DNA of 39,141 nucleotides from an uncultured Acidimicrobiales bacterium (GTDB lineage: Bacteria > Actinomycetota > Acidimicrobiia > Acidimicrobiales > SZUA-35): contig CAKZXA010000113.1 of assembly GCA_937922045.1 (NCBI GenBank), positions 1-39,141 of the forward strand, read 5' to 3'. The position numbers and the translations under genes were made by a program. A model generated the notes under the pieces. The model saw nothing but the letters and a program-made list of their open reading frames with translations. It ran no database searches and was not told the origin of the DNA. Below are positions 17,365 to 25,620 of the stretch, piece after piece (the first letter of the stretch is position 1; every line of letters begins with the position of its first letter).

Positions 17365-18099
17365 TTACGGCCGGGCGACGGCGATCCAGAGGGAATTGGC
17401 CTGGGCGACTAGGTCGCCAGCGGCGTTGAAGGCGGCCGAGGAGGCCCGGCGCTTGCGTCCGTCCCAGCCGTCGGCGCTGGCCGGTTCGTAGGCCACGATC
17501 GTGTAGTCGCCGGGCTCAAGGCGGGAGCGGAACACCTGCGCGTGGTATTGAGCGGTGACGACGGCTCGGGTTCCTTCGTCGTCGACCGGTGTGTTGTCGA
17601 CGAAGACACCAGCGGTGCAGTCGAGTGCCATCCAAAAGATGCCTGGGTCGACCGCTCCGTCTTCGCCGATGGCCCAGTCTGGGGGAGTGAGGTCGCTGGC
17701 GTAGCGGCCGTCGGGGAGCGGGCCGGGATGCACCTTCATGGAATCGTCGTTGAGGCCGCAGGAAACGCAGTTGAGGGCGCTGTGGGTTTCGGGCCGTAGT
17801 GGGGTTTGGGCCTTGGCTTTTCTGGCGGCATCGAGAGAGACCGGATCGGTGGGGTTCGGTTCGAAGTGGGTGGGAGCGCCGGACAGGACGAGGAGATCGT
17901 CGGCATGGGCCGCATAGGTTCCGTCGTCGGTCTTGGTGACGACGATCTCGGTGTCGAGGGGGATGGCGGCGTGGAGCCTGACGCTGAGGTCTTGCCCTGC
18001 GGCCTGGCAGAAGCGATGGCTAGCTAGCCCGCCTTGGCCCTTGCCGACGGGACCTTCTTCCCACGTCTGAAGCCTAAATGTGTCTGAACCCGCATGCAT
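17365..18099 (-). CDS. Hotdog-fold (thioesterase-like) protein
   Basis: A soluble protein of 244 residues from ATG 18099. The middle reads 'LNCVSCGLNDDSMKVHPG', the C-x2-C-G entry seen in actinobacterial PaaI/hotdog proteins. 'DPGIFWMALDCTAGVFV' follows as the expected central helix, and the C-terminal sheet contains 'DYTIVAYEPASADGWDGRKRRASSAAFN' in part. The length suggests a double hotdog or an N-terminal extension. No catalytic assignment is safe. It is the first gene of a pair with sixA and is divergent from the TauE-like exporter across a palindromic site. Confidence 0.5.
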   Translation of the reverse strand: MHAGSDTFRLQTWEEGPVGKGQGGLASHRFCQAAGQDLSVRLHAAIPLDTEIVVTKTDDGTYAAHADDLLVLSGAPTHFEPNPTDPVSLDAARKAKAQTPLRPETHSALNCVSCGLNDDSMKVHPGPLPDGRYASDLTPPDWAIGEDGAVDPGIFWMALDCTAGVFVDNTPVDDEGTRAVVTAQYHAQVFRSRLEPGDYTIVAYEPASADGWDGRKRRASSAAFNAAGDLVAQANSLWIAVARP

Positions 18100-18152
18100 C
18101 CCCGTAGTCGAGCAGATCGAGGCTCAGCTGGCAAGTAGACGTGCTTGTATTT

Positions 18153-18171
18153 CACTTGTAGCATACAAGTG
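18153..18171. promoter_or_regulatory. Operator-like palindrome at the start of the TauE-like gene
   Basis: CACTTGTAGCATACAAGTG is a perfect 8-bp inverted repeat around a 3-bp spacer. It ends on the first base of the GTG start codon. Related half sites, GCAAGTA at 18131 and GCTTGTA at 18143, lie just upstream. The site is in the 71-bp divergent gap between the hotdog gene and the exporter and would suit a dimeric repressor, though no regulator gene is adjacent. Confidence 0.55.
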
Positions 18172-18986
18172 TGGACTTCTGGGTAGCACCGGCTTTGGGC
18201 TTGTGGGCAGCACCTGTTCTAGCCGGTACGACGACCGATCTGACAACTGACGCGGCGACTCTTTGGATTGTTGGGGCGACGGCGGTGCTGACATCGATCT
18301 TGAGCGCGATCGCCGGCCTCGGTGGGGGAGTGATCCTGCTCGCGGTGATCGCTCAGTTCTTCGCCCCGACCGTTGCCATCCCCATCCAGGGCGGTATACA
18401 GCTGATCGCCAATGGCTCGCGAGCGTTCTCCTTGCGACGCGACATCGCATGGTCGGCGGCCGGTTGGTCCGCTCTGGCACTCTTGCCCGCAAGCTTTCTT
18501 GGGGCTGCGGTGGCTACGGCAGTGCCAGCAGACGCCACGCGGTTGGCGCTCGGTGTGTTTCTGCTCGTGGTCGTTTGGCGACCGGGATGGCTGCGGTTCG
18601 AACCCTCGGGTGGGTTGTCATCCCGCACGCTGGTCGGGGTTGGCGCAGTGTCGGGGTTCCTGAACTCCACCGTGGGGGCGAGCGGCCCGTTCACGTCACC
18701 GTTCTTTCGGGCTGCCACCGCCAGCCACGTTGCCTTCGTGGCCACCGCTGCCGCTTCACAGATAGCGGCCCATGCGTCGAAGCTCGTGGCCTACGGGTTA
18801 GCCGGGTTCACCATTGCTGACTATTTCGATGCCATAGCGGTCGGCGCCGGTGGTGCAGTGGTTGGAACCCTTATCGGCACCCGCTTGCTTGGGCGGGTGG
18901 ACGAAGCACTCCTGGCCCGCATCTTTCGCACCGTGCTTACCTTGCTCGCTCTTCGCCTTGTCGTGCGCGGGGCTGGCTTGCTCTAG
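18171..18986 (+). CDS. TauE/SafE-family anion exporter
   Basis: A membrane protein of about 271 residues from GTG 18171. Two halves of roughly four TM helices each are visible. The glycine-rich 'SAIAGLGGGVILLAVIAQFF' in the first half and 'GAVSGFLNSTVGASGPFTSPFF' in part in the second are the paired family motifs. Members move sulfite, sulfoacetate or similar organic anions across the inner membrane. The substrate is not deducible here. The start codon is overlapped by a perfect palindrome, so expression is probably repressor-controlled. It is convergent with the amidase gene, 5 bp apart. Confidence 0.85.
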   Translation: MDFWVAPALGLWAAPVLAGTTTDLTTDAATLWIVGATAVLTSILSAIAGLGGGVILLAVIAQFFAPTVAIPIQGGIQLIANGSRAFSLRRDIAWSAAGWSALALLPASFLGAAVATAVPADATRLALGVFLLVVVWRPGWLRFEPSGGLSSRTLVGVGAVSGFLNSTVGASGPFTSPFFRAATASHVAFVATAAASQIAAHASKLVAYGLAGFTIADYFDAIAVGAGGAVVGTLIGTRLLGRVDEALLARIFRTVLTLLALRLVVRGAGLL

Positions 18987-18991
18987 TCGAG

Positions 18992-19861
18992 CTAGTCGAT
19001 TGCTTGGGTCTTGTTGACCAAGTCGATGAAGCCGCGGCCGATCTGGGCTTCGCGACTGTCTTCCTGGGCGGCGTCCTGGCAGGCCTGAAGATCGGTGGTC
19101 AGGGTTTGGATTTGGCGTCTGGCGTCGTTGCGGTCCTGAATGGAGGCTCGCACGGCGGCCTCGGTGAGAGCGCCGGGGTCGCCATCGGCGCCGAATGAGC
19201 CAAGGTCGTAGCCCGCATCGATAAGGGCTTGTTGAATGCGGACAATGGTGGCCGTTTGTCGGTCGTTCATGTCGTCGGGCTGTCCTCTGTGGTGACGGTA
19301 CCGGGCAAGAAATTTGTCCCAGGGGAAGTCGGGGCCTGGGTCGGTTCGGCGGGTTGGGTCGAGCTCGCCATGGGTGGTGAAACCCGGTGTTCGGTTAACG
19401 GCCTGGGTGGCGTTGATGCGATCGGCCGGGATTGTGATGTTGTGATTCGCCTCCAGCCAGGAGGCGTAGGCGGCAGCCATGCGAGCGGCGTTGTCGACCG
19501 CTCCGTCAACCCACGATTCGGGGTAACGGCTCCACTTGCTCGCCTCGCAGGCCACGCTGATTCCCACCGAGTGGTAGTTCATACGGAAGGTGCCAACGTG
19601 CCAGGCTTCCCACGACCATTCGCAGAGCTGGATGGCGGAGTCGGCATCGACGATGGCGTGGTAGGAGCCAAAGTTTGTGCGATTGACAATAAAGCGAGCC
19701 ACGTTTCCTGCCCCATTGTCGGGTGGGGTGAGGTCGGCCATCGACTCGGCCGTGTGCAGCACGATCACGCCCGACGGTTCGGCCCGGCGAGTGCGGCGGA
19801 ACTGTGAGACCCGTGGTGGGTTGGTTTCGAGGTAAACGGCCATAGCGAGCTTGCCGTCCAC
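18992..19861 (-). CDS. N-acetylmuramoyl-L-alanine amidase (Amidase_2), endolysin-like
   Basis: A protein of about 289 residues from GTG 19861, or 283 from ATG 19843. The catalytic domain (~25-185) has the first zinc His in 'GVIVLHTAES', a 'NFGSYHAIVDADSAIQL' strand and a C-terminal 'FTTHGELDPTRRTDPGPDFPW' in part, carrying another zinc His and the DPGP motif of phage-type amidases. The C-terminal ~90 residues are a helical, Gln/Asp-rich region resembling a cell-wall or coiled-coil tail. There is no signal peptide, so it would need a holin or lysis, or is a domesticated phage lysin. No other phage gene is nearby. Confidence 0.78.
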   Translation of the reverse strand: MDGKLAMAVYLETNPPRVSQFRRTRRAEPSGVIVLHTAESMADLTPPDNGAGNVARFIVNRTNFGSYHAIVDADSAIQLCEWSWEAWHVGTFRMNYHSVGISVACEASKWSRYPESWVDGAVDNAARMAAAYASWLEANHNITIPADRINATQAVNRTPGFTTHGELDPTRRTDPGPDFPWDKFLARYRHHRGQPDDMNDRQTATIVRIQQALIDAGYDLGSFGADGDPGALTEAAVRASIQDRNDARRQIQTLTTDLQACQDAAQEDSREAQIGRGFIDLVNKTQAID

Positions 19862-19983
19862 TCTATGAAAGATCCTGCTTCAACGTTCATCGCGATCGAA
19901 ATATTCAGCTGAACGCGGCCAGCGATTTGCAGCTATCTGCAGGTTCTCTCGTCGTTTGGGCGGTGGCATTCGACAATGCACGC

Positions 19984-20616
19984 ATGACAACGCATGTAGG
20001 AGTCGTTGAGCGATCGATTGTGACGGCGAGAGCCAGGCGGTTTGATCTCATCGCCGACCGGGTACGGAGCCTGGCCGCCCTGGTCGTGATCTTCACGTTT
20101 CTGGTCGTGGCCCTGGCCGATGCCATCCCGGCCTCTCGAACCCGCGATGCCGTTGCTCCTCGGCTTCGGCCGGCAATGGTAGCGACAGGGATCTTTCAGC
20201 CATGGGGTCTGTTCGCTCCCAACCCGATGACGATCGAGGTTCGCACCTATGCCGTAGTCACCTTCGAAGACGGCACCTCAACGACCTGGTTTCCCAGCGA
20301 TGAACGAAACAATATCGATTCGAACCGCAACGAACGGTGGCGCAAGTGGGAGGGGCGGATTCGGGAGAACCGCAACGCAGAACTGTGGGACGAAACGGCT
20401 CGTCACGTCGTCCACCGGTTTGAGGTTGACGGCGTGTCGGTGGCGGAAGTCGATCTGGTGAGGCGATGGTCGCAGATCCCCTCGATCGATCAGCAACCCA
20501 CCGATCGGATCTACGAGCAGTTCATCTTCTATCGATGGAGCAACCTCGCTCAATCCGGTGAAGCGCTGACATCTGAGGACCAACCAGAGAACCGGCAACA
20601 AGGACGATCACGATGA
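19984..20616 (+). CDS. One-TM protein with an extracytoplasmic domain, SdpA/DUF5819-like
   Basis: A protein of about 210 residues from ATG 19984. One TM helix (~27-48, 'LAALVVIFTFLVVALADAI') is followed by a soluble domain carrying 'FQPWGLFAPNPMTIEVR' near residue 75. A [Q-x-W-x-x-F-(A/T)-x-x-P] motif after a single TM is what I recall for SdpA-type partners of HTTM proteins and for actinobacterial DUF5819. This is a pattern match, not a database result. The rest is rich in Arg, Asn and Glu. The gene overlaps the HTTM gene by 4 bp (ATGA, 20613-20616), so the products are made in concert and probably interact. Confidence 0.6.
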   Translation: MTTHVGVVERSIVTARARRFDLIADRVRSLAALVVIFTFLVVALADAIPASRTRDAVAPRLRPAMVATGIFQPWGLFAPNPMTIEVRTYAVVTFEDGTSTTWFPSDERNNIDSNRNERWRKWEGRIRENRNAELWDETARHVVHRFEVDGVSVAEVDLVRRWSQIPSIDQQPTDRIYEQFIFYRWSNLAQSGEALTSEDQPENRQQGRSR

Positions 20617-21602
20617 CGACCGCCATACGGGTACAGAGGCCGCTTCTCTGGCTGCGGACAAGCTGTTTTGCTCCAATGCCTCGCGTGCCGTATCTGCTTT
20701 TCCGAACGATGGTGGGTCTGGTCGGACTGGTGTGGTTCGGAACCCTGTTCCCAGATCTAACGGCCTTCTTCGGGGCCAACGGGCTGAACCCGAATCCAGA
20801 GTACGAGCCAGCGCGTCTCGGTCTCTTCCGATGGCTTGTCAGCGACGTCTGGCTCTACGTGGCTGCCGCGTGCGGCGTGGCGGCCAGTGGGTTCACGGTC
20901 GCTGGTCGCGGTTTGCGGTTGGCCGCACCGGTGCTGGCGGTGATGGTCATGAGCTTTATGGCTGACAACTGGATCATTTGGAACTCAGGAGATCAGCTCT
21001 TTCGCACAGTTTCAGTGCTGTTCGGTTGCTATTGCCTCCTGACACCATCACCGGGCTTGAACGGCGGCTTCCGGTCAGCATTCAAACCTGGCGTCGGCGT
21101 TAACGCAGAGCCGGGGCCGATCTGGCTCTTTCGCCTGCTCCAAATTCAACTGACGTTGATCTACCTCGTGACCTTCTTTGAGAAGGTGGCCGGTGAGAGC
21201 TGGCGAAGCGGCACGGCCACGCTCACCGTGTTCCGAATGGAGACGCTCGATCGGTTTCCCGTGCCAGATTTCCTCCTCACCAATATCGGCGTCGCGAACC
21301 TTATGACGTGGTCGGTGCTCGCGGTCGAGGGTTTGCTTCCCGTGCTGCTCTGGAACGGTCGGACCCGTCGGATGATGATCATTGTCGGCGTCCTTTTTCA
21401 TTTGGCGATCGATTGGACGCTCAACATCGGGGTGTTCAGCTGGATCGTGATCGCTGTCTATTTCACATTCCTTCGACCTGAGGATTTTGGCGGTCGCTTG
21501 GTTGAGAAAATTGCAGCTAGCTGCAGATGGCCTGGCCCGGTCCGACTCTTGCTTGGACAATCACCACCACAGTCCACTATTCGAGGAGTCGTCAACCAAT
21601 GA
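20613..21602 (+). CDS. HTTM-domain membrane protein (SdpB / vitamin K gamma-carboxylase-like)
   Basis: A 329-residue integral membrane protein with about six to eight TM helices. 'PRVPYLLFRTMVGLVGLVWFGTLFPDLTAFFGANGLNP' in part at the N-terminus, then 'IWNSGDQLFRTVSVLFGCY', 'LLQIQLTLIYLVTFFEKVAGESWRSGTATLTVF' in part and 'GVLFHLAIDWTLNIGVFSW', is the HTTM pattern. The family includes gamma-glutamyl carboxylase and SdpB, which helps mature the Sdp toxin in Bacillus. The vitamin K chemistry is not assured. It is coupled by ATGA overlaps to both neighbours (20613-20616 and 21599-21602), placing it as the membrane enzyme of a three-gene unit. Confidence 0.85.
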   Translation: MTTAIRVQRPLLWLRTSCFAPMPRVPYLLFRTMVGLVGLVWFGTLFPDLTAFFGANGLNPNPEYEPARLGLFRWLVSDVWLYVAAACGVAASGFTVAGRGLRLAAPVLAVMVMSFMADNWIIWNSGDQLFRTVSVLFGCYCLLTPSPGLNGGFRSAFKPGVGVNAEPGPIWLFRLLQIQLTLIYLVTFFEKVAGESWRSGTATLTVFRMETLDRFPVPDFLLTNIGVANLMTWSVLAVEGLLPVLLWNGRTRRMMIIVGVLFHLAIDWTLNIGVFSWIVIAVYFTFLRPEDFGGRLVEKIAASCRWPGPVRLLLGQSPPQSTIRGVVNQ

Positions 21603-23542
21603 AGCACACACTACGACCTCAGCGACAGCCGAGGCATCGATCGTTTAGAAAGGTACTACTAGGTGTTCTTGCCGTCGTCATGATGGCTGCTTCGATGGCT
21701 TCGGCGCAGCCGACGAGCGCGAGCACCGTTCCAGAATCATCGGCACCTAGGTTGCCGGTAGAGCGCCCTCCGGCGGGCGCTCGCAATGGTCAGATCGTTG
21801 AGGTTCTGCTTCGGATGGCCACCGATCTGAAGATCAATGGCCTGGTGGTTTCAGGCGATGGGCTTGAGGTGACCGGCGAGGAGCGGCTGACCGCCAGGGC
21901 CGTGCGAGCCACGATGGTTGAGTGGGGTCTGAAACCTTGGCAGGAGTCGCAGCTGGCCCTCGACGAACTCTCAGCTCGGGACGCGCTGTATCGAGTGAAA
22001 TGGCTCGATAGCTCGATAGGGGAGAATCGGATTCGTGCCCTTCTGGTGAGCATCCGAGAATCCACGAAACGAGTTTCTGCCGAACTCGCGGTGCGTCGAG
22101 CGCTTCGGGACTCGAAACTTTACGGCGGACCCGCAACCATCCAGAACGCATCGGTTCGCGCCGATGGCGACGGTTTGATGTGGGGTGAGGTGTGTCCTGA
22201 TAAGGACTGCACCCGCTACAAAGCGATGTACTTCGTTGCTGCCAAACCTCAGGTCAAACCCATGTCATTCGATACGTTGAACCGCCTTCATGGGGCGTCG
22301 AAGAACCGGCTGGAAGACCTGACGTCAAAAGCAGATCAGGTCATCCGCTTGCGACGAGAAGCGCAGGCGCTCTATGACACGGCCGAGGCGCGCCTTGAGC
22401 AGGCACGGGTCGCCCAGGCACAACGAGAGCCCGGATGGCAAGATCGAGTGTCTCGGGCTGTAGCGCTGGCGCAGTCGGCGTCTAACCAGGCGGCGACAAA
22501 GGCCGCCGCGGCCAACAATCTCAAGCCGCCGTCGCAGACTCTACGCAACCAGATCAAGGACGTCGATGATCAGGTTGGTAGCCGAGAAGCCGCGGCCCTG
22601 CCCTATCTCAATTGGATTGCTCGCAACGTAGGCGATTCCCAGGTCCCAACGTCGAGCCTGCGAACGCGTGCCTGGGCTAAGAATGAGCAAGATCGTGAGG
22701 TTCGGCTGGCCGACCGACGGGGTATGCGTCTCCGGCCAGCGCCGATCTTTACCTCCCGGAAGCCTGCTGGGGCGGCAGCGTTCTCAGCGGACCCAGGGCA
22801 AGATGCGCTGGATGACCTTCAAAACATCGTTGGTGTCGGCACGATTCAGGTCACGCCGAATCCTCCGCGAATCCGGCCGACGAATCCATTAATGACGTTG
22901 ATCGAGGCGCTATGCCACTGCGTGAAGCCCTATTTCGATGCTCCCGCGGTAGCCGATGCAGCCAACGACCTGTTGGAGCAGGAGGGCCATAGCCCTCTAC
23001 CTGTAGATAGGAGGTACGCCGAAAATATGGGACTAGGCCGGTACCTCGAAATGAACATGGACGTCCAACAGTGGTTGCGCGACCACCCGAACGCGAATCC
23101 CAAGGATGCGGCGCAGGCCATCGCTAACATACGGCGCCGGTTTGAGGGAAAGCGGGATCTCCCGTCGGGTGTTAGCGAGAGCGCACTCACTGCAATTGAG
23201 GAATTCGCCGACATAGAGGCCGATGTGGAGGCAGCAATTCAGGCCGCCGACAAGGCCCGCAAGGCAGCGAAAGAGGCAGAAGACATGGAGCGCTCAGGGT
23301 CTGGCAGCTCTGACGATACCGGTGGTGATTCGAGTCCGGCGAGTACGACGGGGCCGGCCTGTGGTCCTCACTGCGGCGATTCTGACGATACCGGTGGTGA
23401 TTCGAGCCCGGCGAGTACGACCGGCCCGGCTTGTGGGCACCACTGCTCGACGTCGAGCTCAAGCTCGTCGAGCTCAACTTCAGGTTCGGACACCGGTGGC
23501 AGCTCATCCAACGATGGCTCAGACTATTCTGACGCCGGATAG
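21599..23542 (+). CDS. Large secreted protein with Cys pairs and tandem C-terminal repeats (sdpC position)
   Basis: ATG 21599 overlaps the HTTM stop by 4 bp and has GAGGAG ten bases ahead, giving 647 residues. A basic n-region and 'VLLGVLAVVMMAASMASA' form a signal peptide with likely cleavage after Ala 36. The mature part is mostly helical and Ala/Gln/Arg-rich, with coiled-coil-like stretches (~250-320). Its only eight Cys occur as four close pairs: CPDKDC, CHC, CGPHC and CGHHC. The last two pairs lie in two tandem 24-residue Ser/Asp/Thr repeats, followed by a Ser-rich tail. No LPXTG or membrane anchor is seen. By position it is the probable substrate of the HTTM protein. No known family was recognised. 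Confidence 0.7.
   Translation: MKHTLRPQRQPRHRSFRKVLLGVLAVVMMAASMASAQPTSASTVPESSAPRLPVERPPAGARNGQIVEVLLRMATDLKINGLVVSGDGLEVTGEERLTARAVRATMVEWGLKPWQESQLALDELSARDALYRVKWLDSSIGENRIRALLVSIRESTKRVSAELAVRRALRDSKLYGGPATIQNASVRADGDGLMWGEVCPDKDCTRYKAMYFVAAKPQVKPMSFDTLNRLHGASKNRLEDLTSKADQVIRLRREAQALYDTAEARLEQARVAQAQREPGWQDRVSRAVALAQSASNQAATKAAAANNLKPPSQTLRNQIKDVDDQVGSREAAALPYLNWIARNVGDSQVPTSSLRTRAWAKNEQDREVRLADRRGMRLRPAPIFTSRKPAGAAAFSADPGQDALDDLQNIVGVGTIQVTPNPPRIRPTNPLMTLIEALCHCVKPYFDAPAVADAANDLLEQEGHSPLPVDRRYAENMGLGRYLEMNMDVQQWLRDHPNANPKDAAQAIANIRRRFEGKRDLPSGVSESALTAIEEFADIEADVEAAIQAADKARKAAKEAEDMERSGSGSSDDTGGDSSPASTTGPACGPHCGDSDDTGGDSSPASTTGPACGHHCSTSSSSSSSSTSGSDTGGSSSNDGSDYSDAG
23309..23452 (+). repeat. 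72-bp tandem duplication encoding 24-residue repeats
   Basis: Copies at 23309-23380 and 23381-23452 encode SDDTGGDSSPASTTGPACG followed by PHCGD, then the same start followed by HHCST. Each carries one CG(P/H)HC pair. Nearly identical DNA indicates a recent duplication. Confidence 0.92.
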
Positions 23543-23573
23543 CGGCCTGAGGTTTGCTAGGTAGCCGAACCAT

Positions 23574-23608
23574 CCGGGGTCGAGCGTGGTGACACGTCTC
23601 GACCCCGG
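23574..23608 (+). terminator. Probable terminator of the HTTM operon
   Basis: CCGGGGTCGAG (23574-23584) pairs exactly with CTCGACCCCGG (23598-23608). An inner CGTG/CACG stem closes on GTGA. It lies 31 bp after the stop of the secreted-protein gene. Only two T residues follow, typical of GC-rich genomes. Confidence 0.75.
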
Positions 23609-23688
23609 TTCGTCGTCGGCGGCCAAGGCTCGAATGCGAGGGCCGTTAGCGGGAAGCGCGGTTGATCGAATGGCGTGATGATGAAGCC

Positions 23689-24156
23689 ATGACCGCTACT
23701 ACCTATCACATTCATCCCATCTCGCCGGCCGACGCTGAAGCGCTGCGAGCGCGTGGAGGCGAAGAGTATGTCGCCGATGCGAAGCCAGGATTTCCCTGTA
23801 GACAGTGTCTGCGAGACGCCGAGGTCGGCGAGCAGATGATCCTGGTGTCGCACGATCCGTTCGCGTTGGATTCCCCCTACCGTTCGGCGAGCCCGATCTT
23901 CCTGCATCGAGAGGTTTGTTCGACGCTTGAGCCGCTCGATGCGCCACCGCTGCAGATGACCCGGCGACAGCTAGCGGTGCGAGCTTTCGACGACCGGCAG
24001 ATGATGATCGACGCGGCCGTGATCGACGGCGTCGACCTCGATGCCACGATCCAGCGCTTATTGATCGACGACACCGCCGAACGCCTGCAGGTTCACTTTG
24101 CGGCCCGAGGTTGCTGGGCTGCAACCGTCACCCGCAGTGAATCAGGCAGTGAATGA
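23689..24156 (+). CDS. DUF1203-family protein
   Basis: A 155-residue soluble protein from ATG 23689 (TTG 23662 is also in frame). 'GFPCRQCLRDAEVGEQMILVSHDPF' in part, followed by 'SPYRSASPIFLHREVC', is the DUF1203 signature: two short Cys/His-bearing segments around a 'GE.M.L.S..PF' core. Function unknown. Conserved Cys and His residues suggest metal or redox chemistry. The C-terminus SESGSE is written by a 12-bp tandem repeat. It is preceded by a terminator and converges with rtcB. Confidence 0.75.
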   Translation: MTATTYHIHPISPADAEALRARGGEEYVADAKPGFPCRQCLRDAEVGEQMILVSHDPFALDSPYRSASPIFLHREVCSTLEPLDAPPLQMTRRQLAVRAFDDRQMMIDAAVIDGVDLDATIQRLLIDDTAERLQVHFAARGCWAATVTRSESGSE

Positions 24157-24181
24157 GGCAGTGAATCAGGCAGTGAATGAC
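24134..24181. repeat. Tandem repeat, four units of 12 bp
   Basis: GCAGTGAATCAG, GCAGTGAATGAG, GCAGTGAATCAG, GCAGTGAATGAC: units alternate between two versions, so the array probably grew by doubling a 24-bp pair. It spans the stop codon of the DUF1203 gene (24154-24156), writing its last residues and continuing into the gap before rtcB. Confidence 0.93.
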
Positions 24182-24213
24182 GATGTCGTCGACGAGGCGA
24201 CGCAGGTTCAGGC

Positions 24214-25458
24214 TTAGGTGCCCTTGTAGTTGAGGATGGTGGTGAGCCGGTGTTCGATCTCGACAAGATCGCTCTGGTTGTCCATCACGTGGCCAAGGTC
24301 TTTGTAGGCGTCGGGGTGCTCGTCGAGCAGAGCCTTCGGCTGGTTGTTCCAGGCAATGCCGTGCATGCGGGCGTCGAGCGACTCGGTCGACAGTGTCTTG
24401 CGAGCCTTGGTGCGAGACATGGCGCGTCCAGCACCGTGACTCGCCGAACAATACGAGGACGGAGAACCGAGGCCAGACACGATAAACGAGCCGGTCGCCA
24501 TCGACCCTGGGATCACACCACGGGTGCCTTCTCGGGCCAGGATTGCACCTTTGCGGGTCACCCATAGGTCTTTGCCGTGGTGGTGTTCCTGGGTTGTGTA
24601 GTTGTGGTGGCAGTTGATGGGGTCGCCGTCGAGCACGCTGGCCGTGCCGAGCGCTCTGTCGCTGTTGTTGGTGCTGTTGTTGGTGCTGCTCCTGCTGGTG
24701 TCATCGGTGGCCAGAACGAGTTCGAGCTGGGCCGCGATGGCGTCCATCATCGCCTGGCGGTTTTCGAAGGCGTAGAGCTGAGCCCAGCGCATGTCGTTGA
24801 TGTAGGCCTCAAAAGGCGCAGTGCCTTCGACGAGATAGGCCAGGTCGGGGTCGGGCAGCTCGATGAACCAATCCTTCATCAGGCCCTTGGCCGCAGCGAT
24901 GTGATGCCGAGCGATCGTGTTGCCCGGGTTTCGGCTACCCGAGTGCAGCACGATCCAGGCGCTACCGTTTTCGTCTTCGCATACCTCGACGAAGTGGTTA
25001 CCGGAACCGAGCGTGCCGAACTGGCTTGCGGTTTTAGTGGCGTCGGCCGCGTCGGGTCGAGCCTTCTGGAGGTGGGCGAGGACAGAGGTTCGCGTATCAG
25101 GACCGTCGGTGTGTGACCCGGCCTTCCGGTTGCCCTTGCGGGGGATGCCGGAGGGTACGAAGGCGGCGATCCGTTCGTGCAGCTGCGTGAGGTGGGGCCT
25201 GATCTGTTCGGCTGTTGGCGTAAGCTTCTGGGCGATCATGCCGCAGCCGATGTCCACGCCAACACAGGCTGGCATGATGGCGCCGGTCGTTGCTACCACG
25301 GAGCCAACGGTCGAGCCGAGGCCGAGGTGAGCGTCGGGCATGAGAGCGAGCGGCTTGTTGACGAACGGCATCGAGGCCGTCGTTGCGGCTTGTTCGATCG
25401 TGGTCGAGTCGAGGTCGTCGGCCCAGGACAAAACGTTCGTGTCGATCTTGGTTGGCAT
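24214..25458 (-). CDS. rtcB: RNA-splicing ligase RtcB
   Basis: GTP- and Mn2+-dependent ligase joining RNA 2',3'-cyclic-phosphate or 3'-phosphate ends to 5'-OH ends, used in tRNA or rRNA repair. ATG 25458 is preferred over ATG 25497 because a GGAGGAG ribosome site lies about ten bases ahead, giving 414 residues. Landmarks: 'PDAHLG', 'GVDIGCGM' (metal Asp and Cys), 'GSGNHFVEV', 'LHSGSRNPG', 'CHHNYTTQE', 'TRKGAI' and the guanylated His in 'CSASHGAGRAMSR'. All catalytic residues are present. A short Ser/Thr/Asn insert before 'DGDPINCHHNY' comes from a 12-bp repeat. No rtcA or rtcR is adjacent. Confidence 0.95.
   Translation of the reverse strand: MPTKIDTNVLSWADDLDSTTIEQAATTASMPFVNKPLALMPDAHLGLGSTVGSVVATTGAIMPACVGVDIGCGMIAQKLTPTAEQIRPHLTQLHERIAAFVPSGIPRKGNRKAGSHTDGPDTRTSVLAHLQKARPDAADATKTASQFGTLGSGNHFVEVCEDENGSAWIVLHSGSRNPGNTIARHHIAAAKGLMKDWFIELPDPDLAYLVEGTAPFEAYINDMRWAQLYAFENRQAMMDAIAAQLELVLATDDTSRSSTNNSTNNSDRALGTASVLDGDPINCHHNYTTQEHHHGKDLWVTRKGAILAREGTRGVIPGSMATGSFIVSGLGSPSSYCSASHGAGRAMSRTKARKTLSTESLDARMHGIAWNNQPKALLDEHPDAYKDLGHVMDNQSDLVEIEHRLTTILNYKGT
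24661..24684. repeat. Exact 12-bp duplication inside rtcB
   Basis: GCTGTTGTTGGT occurs at 24661 and 24673, followed by a degenerate third copy. On the minus strand it encodes the STNNSTNNS insert of RtcB, in frame, in a surface loop away from the catalytic motifs. Confidence 0.85.
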
Positions 25459-25620
25459 GCTGGTCGCTCCTCCTCGGATGTTCGAGGTAGTGCCCAACGG
25501 TACTGAACATGATCAGCCGTGTCTCCTGTTTTCGCCTGCCTGGGGCTGGTAGCGCTGTTGTTGGTGGCGGTCGGGCCGGGGTAGTGGCTAGACTCGCTGT
25601 TCGGACGGAGACGCCCGCAT

